This document shows positions 52,031 to 63,110 of a stretch of DNA of 64,000 nucleotides, piece after piece. This DNA comes from Scleroderma bovista (taxonomy: Eukaryota; Basidiomycota; Agaricomycetes; Boletales; Sclerodermataceae): NCBI GenBank assembly GCA_037178675.1, contig JAYMGJ010000068.1:62001-126000 (forward strand), given 5' to 3'. Both the position numbers and the translations under genes were made by a program. A model generated the notes under the pieces. It was not told the DNA's origin. It did not search any database and was given only the letters and a program-made list of their open reading frames with translations. The first letter of the stretch is position 1, and the number at the start of each line of letters is the position of its first letter.

Positions 52031-52197
52031 AAAAATATCACCTTGTTCACAAACAAGGTCACTCCCGAAGGAAATTGGACCGCTTTTTTTCGACATCCGC
52101 GAATCTGTTGTAGTTCGCTCTCCGTTTTAATCGAGCTAGTCTGCATTGTTGTGTACACTACGGGATAACCTGACTTTCGCCCCTCTACAATTCCTCT

Positions 52198-53790
52198 TCA
52201 TGATACCTCTCTAGTTCTCTGAAATACATCCCATTCCTTCTTCGTTTGTCGATCTAATTCGGCTAGTCGATCATCCTCCTTCCATAAATGTTCGTTGGGG
52301 TGCTGGGTAAACAACCCTTCATCAAAGTCCCACAGAAGACGGATGCTGGATCTCCCACAACTTCGCGATAATGCGACATATGCGTTAAATGGTGTCAGTT
52401 GTCCTGACGGGGGTTTGGCGAGGTCGACAATGCAGTGGTCGATGGTTTGTGCTTGGGAGCGATAATCCGTGAATGTGTATGCTGGAGTAATGGGGAGCTG
52501 TTGTCTGGTGACTGTAACTTTCTTGCCGCTCCTGTTCACCACACTGAAGGACTTAGTAAGCGGGGTTATAGTGCGCACGAGTATATATGTGGGTGGAAAT
52601 TGCAATTTGTACGTCTCGTTTTGTGTTGCGCTAATTTCTTCTCGAGCGTCAAGAACTATTTCGACTGTGTGCCCCTGGGCTCCGTTGGCAACATCCAAAT
52701 CTGTCGAGACGTTGATGGTTACCATCACTTCTATCCTGACTGCGATGTCCACCTCGTCAGCAAGACCCGTGCATTCCTGACAATTCTTCCCCTGCCCTGT
52801 CTTGGGTTTGGCTGCGACCGCAAATTTCTCTTCTAATGTTAATTGTTGACCCTACACAGTATCGAAAGCCGGGCATTTGATGAGTGTAATGCCGAGTGCC
52901 TGCGTGCGGGTCTTAGTGGTCATGTTGTTTCACGTCATTTGAACGGCATGCTGCGGGGTAACCAGCAGTGCATCTTTCCATGGAGAGGTGATGAAATCGG
53001 TGATTGGACAGTTGTCGTGCATTACAATGAGCTGGCGAAGCATGGCAATGTGTTTTTCGTCACAGTTGCCATGCCGGACATGCTGCAAGAGGTCCAACCA
53101 TTCTGGATCTGTCACTTGAACTTGTGTTTTTAGGCGGACGACGGTGTCGAATTGTTCGTATAACTTCCTTCCTAACAGGTCATTTTGCGTGTCCTTTGCT
53201 GGATTGCAAGGGCAATACAGTGCCGCTGATGGTTTGGTGGCCACGGGCGGGAATTGATGGAAATCACCTACCAATATGACGTTGAGGCCTCTGAATGGTT
53301 CCTCGGATGCCATGCACCGGCTTTAGCGCGACTGATGATACAGGAGAGTTTTGCAAACATCTCTCGAGACACCATTGAGATTTCATCAATAATCAGGTAG
53401 TGTTTGTCTTTCCAGAACTCTTGCAATGCTTTGATTGTTTGTGCTGACTGCTTGCCTCCTCGCAATGGTATCATAGCTATCGAGTGTAGTGTTTTCCCGT
53501 CGATTATTGATGCTGCCAGCCCGGTGTACGCTCCCTTGACCAATATGTTCCCCATGCCCCATGCTGCAAAGTTTTCAGTAATGGTTTGGATTGTTTTGGA
53601 TTTGCCTACACCCGCTTCACCAGGTATGATCATTCGCATGGACTTAGGACACCTGCCACTAATAAAATTTTGCAGATGGCAGTCAATGATGTCGTATGCG
53701 CAACGTTGATCTTCCAGGAGCTTATCCTACCCACGATCGGACATTCGCAAAGCTTTGAAGTAGACACAGAGTCGCTGACAAACGATCTCC
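52198..53790 (-). pseudogene. Pif1/Helitron-type helicase, broken
   Basis: Reading the minus strand: LEDQRCAYDIIDCHLQ, Walker A GEAGVGKSKTIQTI, Walker B HYLIIDEISMV, LNVILVGDFHQFPPVA, then DIAVRIEVMVTINVSTD and the late motif LTPFNAYVALSRSCG. These are SF1B helicase motifs I-VI in order. A one-base shift separates the frames near 53290-53313. Stops are TGA at 52930-52932, where relatives have Trp, and TAG at 52852-52854. No Rep/HUH nuclease part was found, so it is not a complete Helitron. The last ~180 codons remain open. Confidence 0.8.
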
Positions 53791-54245
53791 CTTTCCCATG
53801 CACGCCGCCGCTCAACGTGTGCAACGGCGTTGCACATGTCTCCCGACACCCCGCCTCACACAACATTCCCACACAGCCTCTTAACAAAATTTTTCTTTGC
53901 CTGCCAATCTTCGTCCAACACCTCTTCGTGCATCGAAAGCTGACGATCTACCAGCACCCTATTGGCGATCTAGCTCCACCAGCCATTCGTCTTGGATGAT
54001 TGACGCAGAACGACGACATTGAGATGGATGAAGCGGTGTGTATCATATAAGTAGTGGTGTATTTGTGTAGTGTTTGTATTTGTTGTAACAGGAGGGAACA
54101 AGGTGTGTGCCGTCTTAGACGGCCCTCTAGTTAGGTAACTACACGTATCGTAACAGTGAGGAAATAGTGTGACTACACGACGTGTTCCACTCCTCTCTAC
54201 TGCGCATCCACGTCCCTAACGACGACTCCCTGTTTCCTGGCTGCA
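53791..54245. other. Left flank of helicase relic, no gene supported
   Basis: Minus-strand fragments continue the helicase upstream region but are interrupted by stops; nothing else recognised. Confidence 0.35.
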
Positions 54246-54701
54246 TTGACAAGCAAATACCTGAACTCAGAGGTATCACTCGCGGATGGATCTTCGGCAA
54301 GATCTTGTTGCACTAAGGGAGGCACACGGACGCTAAGTTCGAGGTCCCTGGACTCATCGGGTGATAAGATGACATTACCATACGGTGAGATCACTCATCT
54401 GTGTGCTCTCTCTGATTACTTCGAGATGCTAGGCCCAACAATTGTCCATTTCCGACAGCCGATCGGACTTGCCAAAGCTCAGCTTAGTAGTGAGAGTCTC
54501 CGAGAAGAGGATAGCTCTTTTCAATTTGTCCTGTCCAATCGCTCACACTATGTTCTCCTCACTCTTGTGAGTACTGTGCGGCCCATTGGAGGATTTATTC
54601 TTGACTTCATCTTTGGCAGTACCACCGCAGACCCTAACGCGCCCAACACCCCATTTCTGAGAAATCAGACCATTTTGGGAAGCTGGAAGCTGGAGATCTA
54701 G
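54246..54701 (+). other. Unrecognised open frame of 151 codons
   Basis: An open plus-strand frame with no family resemblance I can name. It ends 37 bases before the first SVF1-like block and may be unrelated. The overlapping minus frame (54197-54394) is equally unassigned. Confidence 0.2.
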
Positions 54702-54737
54702 AATGGGCATGTTCAGGAGTATTTGTTACTGAAACCC

Positions 54738-55480
54738 AGACATTCTAACAGGACGAGACGAATGATCTTGTGCCAAGTCATCCATCCGTTTATCGGGTCA
54801 GTTTCTTACTCGCTTCTCTCTCTCTCTCTCTCTCTCTCTCCCCTGGATGAACTTATCTAACTAAGTAGATTATGGTATCCCACCGTTCAATTCACTTGCA
54901 AGATCTATAATCCGAACACAAAAGAAACAATTTGGCGCTCGATTAACGTTACTAATTTTGTCACGCCGCCTCCTGGACTGGACAAGCGTTCATTCAAAGC
55001 AGACCAACTCTCTGTCACCTTCAAATCCTCTGCAGACCTGACCCATCCTGAATCGTACACTATCCGTGCCAATCTCTCGGATGACCTACAGGTAGTATAG
55101 CTAGATGTCTCGCGCCCTACTTCTGTGCCAAGATTTAAAGTCGGTAATGGCCCCAAGGGGGAATTCTCATACTTTGGTGACAAAGACAAACCCGAGGGCT
55201 ATGTTGTCCACTGTTTCTGGCCACGCACTGCCGCCAGCGGTCATATCGTTCACAAGGGCCAAGCCACTACGGCCAAGGGCACGGGTACATGCTATACAAG
55301 GCATGCGTCCCAATTTGGTTACATCCAGAAGGAACTTCGCCACCTTTCAAGTAGCACACATGACGGCGTATCGCTATCCAGATGCATCGATGATATATCG
55401 CGTCTGACCGATGGCAATATCGGAGACCCATCGGATGACGAGTCCGATGTAGCAGCTAGGTGCGTATCTATTTGCATCTG
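54738..55480 (+). pseudogene. SVF1-like (survival factor 1) gene fragment with frameshifts
   Basis: Svf1 family proteins are lipocalin-like factors tied to survival under oxidative stress. Blocks in order: MILCQVIHPF (~54762), after an intron-like gap LWYPTVQFTCKIYNPNTKE (from 54870), NVTNFVTPPPGLDKRS, SYTIRANLSDDLQ, VGNGPKGEFSYFGDKD, GYVVHCFWPR. Then the reading frame moves for HAIQGMRPNLVTSRRNFATF (~55285) and moves again for AIQM (~55370). N- and C-terminal parts of the protein are missing. The intact host gene should be elsewhere in the genome. Confidence 0.75.
54814..54841 (+). repeat. TC dinucleotide microsatellite
   Basis: About 13-14 uninterrupted TC units inside the intron-like gap of the SVF1 relic. 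Confidence 0.8.
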
Positions 55481-55849
55481 TCAACCTAATAAATATTACC
55501 CCGTCCATCAGGACATAGGTGCGGCGCCCGACTACATTACCGCGTCGTCCTAACTGCACGGACAGGACTACGATAGAACGACGTCCTCACAACTGCCCAC
55601 TGGAGCTACCGCCTGTGATCCTCTCGTAGGCACTTCGATTATAATGATCTTTGTTATCGCCGTCTCCCTCCATCCGGGTACTTCCCCGAGTCGGATAAAT
55701 ACTGACTTGGAGCCTTATGTCATGTAAAAGTACTACAAATGGAAAAGTAGGAACATGGGAGCCACACAAAACCAATAGCGTTAAATGGTCAGAACTTGAA
55801 TGCATCAGATTTGAAACCCGTACCCCTCGTGTCACCGAATCGGCGGGGG

Positions 55850-56905
55850 ATGAGTTTTGCCGTCTTCAAACCCTCGCGCCTTCCAGATGAAATTGAGCGG
55901 TACATCTTCTTACTCGCAGCCACAAGCTCAGCCGGGTTTCCGGTGACTATGACGCATGCGCACTGCCGTTGCTACCTACTTGTTGCCAAGCGTGTTTGCC
56001 ACTGGTGAGTAGAAGCCAAACCTTTCCTCCATCAAGTCGCCAGTTATTCAGATCCTACCACTCTCCTCTGTTACAGGTTAGAGCCAATCATATACCGGGT
56101 GGTTGACATTCACCATCAGAACATCGCTAAGCTATTCATATCGTCCTTACGAAGTCGGCCTGAATTTGCCAAGACGACAGTCAAGGTACTATATCTTCGG
56201 CCTGCGGTTCTCCCTGCACAGGGGGCAGAGATCCTTCAACTCTGCCAAGGACTGGAAGAACTGACCCTGCAAATTGTTGTCAACGCACCTCATGATCAGA
56301 ATCCTTTGAGTGGGCCGTTCAGTGCTCTCGAGCAGCTGAAGATATTGTCTCTGGACCTTGCGTCTATCTTCTACGGCCCCACCATTTTTCTTCCCGACCT
56401 TCATCGACTGTGCTGCATTGAACGCCTCCACCTTACAAATACTTGGGTGGCGAGGCGAGGTCTTTTTATTGGCCTTCAAGACCTGCAGCAACTGTCCCAT
56501 CTCTCTTTTCATGTCCGCCCCCCTGGGCAACAGTCAACGCACATTGAAATACTTTCCGAGGTCTTGAAACACTTTTCGAGGCTCCAGGTCGTGGTTTTAT
56601 GGCGGATGGAGTACCAGCAAAGCGAAGAGATCTATAATGACTTAGGGCAACGCAACCTCACAGATCACAGAGTTGTTGTATTTAATGCAACCCACTTTGC
56701 TGAATGTGCCACACCTGTGAACAGCTTCTGGGAACTTGCGGAGTCTGTTGTCCAGTGGAGGGAGGCTAATCATGGTATGTTTTGCATACTCCTTGTGGCA
56801 TAACTTCAATACTAACTTGAAAGTCGTAACTTACTGCCAATGTTTGCAGCACTCTTTGAGACACCCAGTGCCACGTCACGGTTGTCGGCAGGCTTACCAC
56901 TGTGA
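55850..56905 (+). CDS. F-box-like/LRR-type fungal protein
   Basis: Exons 55850-56004, 56077-56774 and 56850-56905 give 909 bases, 302 residues. The start RLPDEIERYIFLLAATSS followed by VAKRVCHWLEPIIYRVVDI is the F-box-like pattern of the large Agaricomycete family whose members may act as SCF substrate adaptors. The rest has leucine-rich spacing (LYLRPAVLP, LEELTLQIV, LKILSLDL, IERLHLTN, LSHLSFHV) suggesting repeats. Introns are GTGAGT...TTACAG and GTATGT...TTGCAG. I saw no lesion although it sits among pseudogenes. Target unknown; the family expands and turns over fast. Confidence 0.72.
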
Positions 56906-57002
56906 TCTAGTTACGAAAACTCTTGATTATGGTACTACATGTAGGATGATCATTTCATTTGAGCCAGGTGGCCATCAGGAAAGTTACAAGGTGTCTAATC
57001 AT

Positions 57003-57160
57003 GTCTGAAATCATCTGAAATCATCTGGGCCAGACAGCCAGACAGCCCAGACACATTAGACGTCTGGAGTTGGATAGCCAGTGTGCAGCCTTCCGATCTG
57101 ACAGGTCTGGAAGTCTGATTCCGTCTGGTTTTGTCTTGACGAGACACCCTGCGACACTCA
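57003..57160. repeat. GTCTG/CAGAC motif array, left end of candidate element
   Basis: Nine copies of GTCTG or CAGAC in about 160 bases, including CATCTGGGCCAGACAGCC, plus a direct duplication of ATCATCTGAA. A similar array in mirrored arrangement lies at 62920-63110. Confidence 0.7.
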
Positions 57161-57249
57161 GACCGGCTAACTGACCAATGTTATTCAACAAAGGCATCCG
57201 TCAAGTAAAACGATAATAGTGTAGTGGATTTATTAGCGTAACTAGTAAT

Positions 57250-57960
57250 ACATGTACTAATACTAGGCCCGTCATCGACGCCGGAGGTGGGGGTCATTGC
57301 CATTGAGGTTGTTGTCGTCAGCGTATGGTGGTGGCCCGTCATTATCACCATCGTCGTCACTGTGGTCCTCGTCATCATCGCTGGGAGCGCATGTCATCGA
57401 CGTTGAGGTTGTGGTCAATGACGATGCTGTGGGGTTAAAGTGGGCGTGCGTGGCGACGGGGTGTGCATGAGTGCGGGCGACAAGCTTGCATGGGCGTGGT
57501 GAAAAAAATAAAAACAAAAGCAAAAGAAACTTACTTGCTGGGGATGTGTCGGCATCGATACGCTGGGACTGAGACAGGGGTGCTTGTGCTGGTGGTCGTC
57601 GATATGACACTGGGGGTGTAAAAACTTAGTCAGCATGTTGGCACCAATACACTGGGGATGGGGAGGCTGGTCGTCGCAACGCTAGGGGAACTGGTCATCA
57701 CAGCACCGGCAGCCCAGGTTATCGGGATGCTGGGGGCTGGTGACCGTCGTCATCGCAGTAAACGTCGTCGCAGTAAAAAAAAAACTTACTTGCTGGGGCC
57801 GCATTGGCATCTTAATATGCTGGAGTAGGGGCTTGTCGGCGAGGCGCTGGGTCAAGGTCATCGTCATTGGGGGAGGAGATATGGACTGGGGGTGGATACT
57901 AGGACTGGGAGGGTTGTCGTCGTCGCGACGCTGGGGCTAGGGTCGCTGTGGTGTCCAGAT
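57250..57960. repeat. Low-complexity GTC/ATC/GGGG-rich tract with internal duplication
   Basis: The sequence is built from short GTCGTC, CATCGT and CTGGGG units. ACTTACTTGCTGGGG at about 57530 recurs at 57784, followed in both cases by a GCATC and GCTGG pattern, so a unit of roughly 250 bases appears duplicated. Open frames here read as Thr/His/Met-rich low complexity and are unlikely to be genes. Confidence 0.6.
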
Positions 57961-58310
57961 TGGTGACCCGTACCTGCATGCCCGCGCAGGTCAACCATAC
58001 CCGTGACAAGCCCTAGTAGTAGTAGGTATTGGCTCAGTAGTACTAGACGCAGAACTCACTTATGCTCAGTAAAACGAAACAAAAGCACGACTGATAAAAA
58101 CCAAAAAGGAAGTGGACAACGTGTGCCATAAGAGGTGAGGTGGGGTATCAGAGTGTCATCGTACTGCTGATGACGTGGCGGGCATCGGAGAACACGAGCA
58201 CAAGAAGTGGTACATGTCATGCGTGCAGTCCGAGTCAAGTTGCAATTGGCACGGCGGCGGCACTGGAAGTGAATGGTGGAACCATTGATCAGTCATGTAA
58301 ATATGACCGC

Positions 58311-58757
58311 TAACTGTAACTTTAAGAAGCGGCCATCAATTTCGATGGGCAAACTTACCTTTCCTCGATCACAACGCCGTATCAATGAACTCCTGGAAGG
58401 AGTTATCAAACAGCGTCATAACTGTGAGTATTTCACTGAGACCTAAAATGGCATTAGCCTTTTAGCAATAATAATACAAGGTGAAAAATGTGATGGTGAC
58501 TCTGTGTCACCGGTGAGTTCCAATAATCATGATCCGGCCTATCACAACCAGGGACTCGGAAAGGCTTTGTCATTTCAAGACCTAAAATGCCGCCAGCTTC
58601 GGTCATAATAGACAAAAAAGAGATGGCAATGGGCATCTTGTGCCTGGCGATTCGAATGCAAGTAGTTTCAAGTGACCATCAATAGGACCAATGAAACTAG
58701 CCATTCGAGTAAGATCAAAGCTTACTCTCTGTGGGGACTAACTTACACCATCACTTC
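58311..58757. repeat. Dispersed repeat, copy B
   Basis: Direct-orientation relative of 48046-48700. It keeps an extra piece (AGACCTAAAATGCCGCCAGC near 58581) that copy A lacks and copy C retains. The minus strand encodes LGLSEILTVMTLFDNSF and EAGGILGLEM, coding-like fragments without a full frame. Confidence 0.7.
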
Positions 58758-58782
58758 GGACCTTGCTCATTTATCAATAGAG

Positions 58783-59060
58783 GGTTGCGATCGCAAATAG
58801 GATGCGCAGCATTCGGAACGCTTCGTCGGCCAGCTCATGGTTTGAAAGCATTATCTGCTCCATGCCGATGAATAGCATGGGCAGGTGAGGGCCTAGTACA
58901 CTATATGATCAAGTTATTGCAAGAGCCTCGACAGTAACAGAAACGTACCCCACGAACATTCGAGTAAGCAGCCACGGCATGGTCTTGCGGCTCTCCCTCC
59001 TTAGCAAAAGTGTGCACAAATGCAATCCGGGCAGGCCCTCGGAAACGAGGGATCATCAGT
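58783..59060 (-). pseudogene. APC6/Cdc16-like TPR fragment (captured host gene piece)
   Basis: Two exon-like blocks on the minus strand, ARIAFVHTFAKEGEPQDHAV (~59035-58975) and PHLPMLFIGMEQ...SNHELADEAF (~58885-58810), resemble consecutive TPR repeats of the anaphase-promoting complex subunit Cdc16/APC6. The joining intron (GTACGT...ACTAG) leaves the frame off by one base, and the second block runs into a stop near 58785. The flanking TPRs are absent. This fits a partial gene copy inside the repeat block. An upstream block near 59319-59443 may or may not belong to it. Confidence 0.6.
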
Positions 59061-59508
59061 GATGTACTAGTACTAGATTGCAATCCGTTCAAAGGCTCTA
59101 GCCGGCTCTAAAAAAGAAATCACACCCGAAGTACTGCCTTGCTTACGCCGCCCACAGTACTTCTGGGCACCAAGGTACATACCACCAGGTGACCCCAATA
59201 AACAAAGCCAATATTAGGAAATAGAGCTGACACTTCGGGGGACATACAAGGATGGAGTCATGTGAACCTTGGAGGAACGCCGAATGAAGAGTAGTACTTA
59301 GGGATCCAATTGTGAAAACAAACCTGATAAGCGTTCATTCGGAAATCGACAGCATGCCTCAGCCACACGAATGAGAAGTCAGATTCGATCAAAGACGCGC
59401 AAATGTCCTGAGATGCTAACATATCGGAGGCATAACTCGACAATGACTAGCAAATGCATACATAACTTGAACGGCTCAGACATGTAATGTAAGTTGTACA
59501 AAAAAAAG

Positions 59509-60195
59509 CTAGTTGATTTGCTCAATTTCCGCAAGCCTCAGAGAAGCTGCCATAAGCGATGAGACCAGAGAACGGGACTGATCCGCCCGTGCGGCCAACT
59601 TTGCACGCCTTCGCTCTGATCTATTATCGTGTCAATACTACTATGCATCCAATAAATCAAAATATAACACACCTCAGCTTGCTGAGTTTGCTCCCAATCT
59701 CGCGCGACTGGGAATACGGGACACGACTCATGATGTCATGCTGCAGCAGCAGCAGGGTGTTTGCAGCAAAACAGGCTTGGAGGTGCCTAAAATTGACATC
59801 AGTGGTATACATGAGCGTAGTGAGTTCAATGATACTTACTCATCTATGGTTGTGGCACGGCGTTTAACAATTTCCTCCATTCGGCAGCGTAGCTTGGCAC
59901 ATCCTTCATTGTCGAGGAGTGGCCACCTTGTCTGGGACGGACGGGCCCGCCTTTCGTTCAAAATACGTAGATACACACTTTCCACGGCTGTGGTGTTCTG
60001 ATCTCGAATAGCCGCCGCATGCTCCTCGAATGCATTCATGTATGTGTGGGTCTGAGTTGCCATCTCATCAGCATTGACGCTGAGTACTGGGAGTGGTGTG
60101 CCAGTGGGCAGGGGAGACGTAGGCACACTGGGTAGACGGGATGTGCGCATGTTCGTGAGAGACGGCCTGCTGCGGTTGGATTGGGTGCGAGGCAT
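59509..60195 (-). CDS. Orphan protein of 193 residues inside the repeat block
   Basis: Minus exons 60195-59840, 59786-59673 and 59620-59509 sum to exactly 582 bases with GTAAGT...TTTAG and GTGTGT...AATAG introns. The first ~45 residues are basic and Ser/Thr/Pro-rich (MPRTQSNRSRPS). The remainder is predicted helical, with Arg/Glu-rich coiled-coil character at the C-terminus (RSERRRAKLAARADQ). An AT-rich TATATAAT tract lies ~75 bases before the start. I do not recognise the family. Intact splicing amid decayed DNA suggests it is still under selection or recently inserted. Confidence 0.5.
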
Positions 60196-61737
60196 AAGTA
60201 CCGATTGAAGGTGCAAACAGTTGGTGTTTGTGTAGTTTACATAATATTCCCAGCAACAACTCCAAATTATATAATAAATGTTGGTGAGCCCTCATCCTAA
60301 GGTACTAGTCAGCCAATCTAGTCTCTCATTCGCCAACTTAGAGTAAAATGGAAATATTTGCGTATTGCCCAACATGGGCGTAGGGCGTAGGGCCCAACCT
60401 TGAGACTCCAAATTAATGATTGAAGACAAGGTTCGCATCAAACCTAATCTTTATTTGTTCGCCAAAGTTATAGATGAGGCCCCATTGCCCAGGAGTGCCG
60501 AAATACTGAGATCGAGTGCACGTTGATGAATGGCAATGGAGATGTGGACTCGATGTACATACCTATGTGACAGGCATGACACCAGGCATTTACAGATACA
60601 GTTTCAGGTCATGGTCAGCTAAATTCAGGCCAATCAGACCCAATCATCAACGACCATTATATATTTGATAGTATCAAAGACAATAAAGTATTAAGGTTGG
60701 TATATAACAATGTGGCCAGCAAATGGTGACAGTGGTGGCCGTAGTAAGCATGTCATCACTGCATGGTGGTGGTGCCCATCAGCGCAGCCACCGCCGAACA
60801 CTAGGGGTCGAAGTGGGCCGTCGTCGTCGTCATCATTGTGCCACGCTTCAAGAGGTCGACGGTCATGTTGAGCGTGTCGAACAGCACTGAAACGGCCAGG
60901 ATAGACCATGGAAGCAACACGGGGATGTACCTAGACACGGGACACAAGACCGTGGATGAGTCAGATGGCGCCAGAGATCGCGTTGATCGGTTGAGCGAGC
61001 ACAGTAATGTGCATGGCATTACACACAAACGGCTGAAAGCGTTGCAATGAAAGTCAGAACGCAGCAAACAAAAAAGTAAATAAAAATAAAAACTCACGCA
61101 CTCAAGATCGAGCTGCCCGGATGATGGAGAAGAGTCAGCGTCAGAGACACCATCATTATCCTATTGCGAGTTATGCATTTGTCTTCGGATGGGTCAGGGT
61201 GCGGACAGTCCAGGAAATGGCGGCGAGAGATCGAAAGGCGATGGTGATGGAGAAAGAATGAAATGATCGTGGCGATCAGCCACTGGCTGCCCTAATCAAC
61301 TGGCTGTGGTACATGTCGACGTTGGCGGTGGTAGTGGCCTCCATCGTGACATTGATGGAGGTGGTGATAAGTTGATGGTGTGAGTGAGCGGATGCGTTCA
61401 GTGGGAGATGACGCGAGATGCTGACTTAGGCAAAATCTTTGGGAAATGTTTGATTACATCAGCATGTTGAACTTTTTCCTCGACACTCACCAGCACCACC
61501 AGGTCACCCAACTCCAGCTCCTCTCAAGAGACAGCGCTTGTATAGTACCAGGAGGTAAGCCAGAACGTAAGTTAGGGCCAGTTGCTGATCATACACCAGA
61601 TAGGATTTCGCGCCCGTATCGGGATGGGTTATGGGTGCGCTGAGGGCATCCAGATGTTGCCGCTGTGTCTGTATTCATGTTCGGCGATCATCCGATTTCG
61701 AGAAAAAGGTCCAGTTTCATCCAAAGGTGAGTTGTCA
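60196..61737. other. Repeat-rich stretch without a supported gene
   Basis: About 1.5 kb of CATCAT/GGTGGT-type low complexity around 60720-60860 and 61200-61400. Open frames at 60691-61097 are compositionally biased and overlap on both strands. Confidence 0.4.
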
Positions 61738-62750
61738 TCACTTTCCCCCTAAATTCGAGTCGTTCGAAGCGTTTTCTGTGTCGGGAGTGTTGCGGTTGCC
61801 AGCCACATCTCCCTCCTCCTCAAATATGATGTTTCTGTGCGCTGGAGGTAAGTCTACCTCACCCGTTCTGAATCGAACCTTCCGTTTTAGCAGCCACTGA
61901 CCTTCTATCAGGCCAATCCATGCGGTGACCCTACTCTGGCTATTGCAGCCAACCCAGCGTGTCAAACAGGCGCGGGTACCTATTTTTTGACGGATCCGCA
62001 TCATAGACCCATGTGCAAGCGCCCCAGGTGGGCAGCCAAGCAAGTTTCAGCAAGTTTCCATGTACAGCCTCGAAAGGTGTCTTGCCTTCGAGCGCTTTCG
62101 TCGAGGTATGGTTTTTCAGCCAAGTTGTATAATTCACAACCTCCCTCCACAGGAAATGGGACAACCCGGAGTTGTATAATATGGCACAAACCTTTTGGCC
62201 AAGACGCCATTCAGCTGCTCTGCAACTCTGGTATGCTGTGGCGCGGGTGCACGGTAAGTACACGCCCTGTTCCCTGGGCCTCTAGGTGAGCCGTGAACTC
62301 ATTGTTAAGGTACTCGCCTCCCCGATTGGTGTGTAGGACCTTAACTGTATTGCAGTGGTTCCTGACAAGCTTTGTACCTCTTATAGGTCTTGCAAGCCTT
62401 CAATTTCTCCCGCAGGAGGTAAGGGTCCGTTTTGTGCGCCTTGTCATCTGTATAGCTAATGTAACACCAATCAGTGACTTGGTAAGTCCCCTCCCCACCA
62501 CCACTGATGACCACCACCACAAAGTCATGACGACGATGTTCCTGGTAAGTCGTTGTTCTGTACTCCAACCGCTCGAACAAACACAGCAACAACACTACCA
62601 CTGCCGTGGCATCAAACAACGTCCACTTGAGGACCGCAACCCCAGTCAGCCAGGACATGAGCGCAGCCCTAGCCTCACCCCCGAATGCACTCCAAGCCAG
62701 CCAGAGCGAGCGCAGAGCCAAACCAAACATACGAACGACAACCCATCACC
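61738..62750 (-). mobile_element. Ty1/copia retrotransposon polyprotein remnant
   Basis: Integrase C-terminal/early RT linker motifs on the minus strand: LYNSGLSHFLWREVVNYTTW, LKNHTSTKALEGKTPFEAVH, WGACTWVYDAD, then in another frame LLKRKVRFRT and NIIFEEEGD. A further upstream block near 62341-62470 (YLLREKLKACKTYK) fits the integrase core start. Frame changes show it is dead. No LTR was recognised. Confidence 0.75.
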
Positions 62751-62919
62751 TTGACTAGACCCATACAAGTGCCCGTCATTGTCTGCTTCCGCTTGGGTAA
62801 CTAGTATACAATGCTAGAAGCTGGATTGTATTATAGGCAATAGTACAGACTATGAGTACCCATGAGTTGTCCAATATACATTTTTAATAGCTATGTCTGT
62901 CGTGATCTGAGGCCTGTTG

Positions 62920-63110
62920 GACTGGCTGTAATGTGTCTGATCAGTGTGTCTGGCTGCTGTCTGGCGTGGACTGAATAGACTGGGGCCAGACAGACACCAG
63001 ACAATGATGTCTGACCCAGAAAGGAACGTTCCTGAATTCAGACATGGGTCTGGGACACCTGACGTGTCTGACATGTCTGACACTGTCTGTCCCAGACACT
63101 TTAGGCACAT
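62920..63110. repeat. GTCTG/CAGAC motif array, right end of candidate element
   Basis: Fourteen copies of GTCTG or CAGAC in about 190 bases. Reverse complemented, it holds TCTGGGACAGACAG, which differs by one base from TCTGGGCCAGACAG in the left array. Confidence 0.7.

Noticed and set aside
53404..53999. Plus-strand frames over the helicase relic
   Set aside because: Antisense shadows of the SF1B motifs with no family pattern of their own.
57181..57867. Thr/His/Met-rich open frames in the low-complexity tract
   Set aside because: Composition follows the GTC/ATC repeat on both strands; no splice-supported gene.
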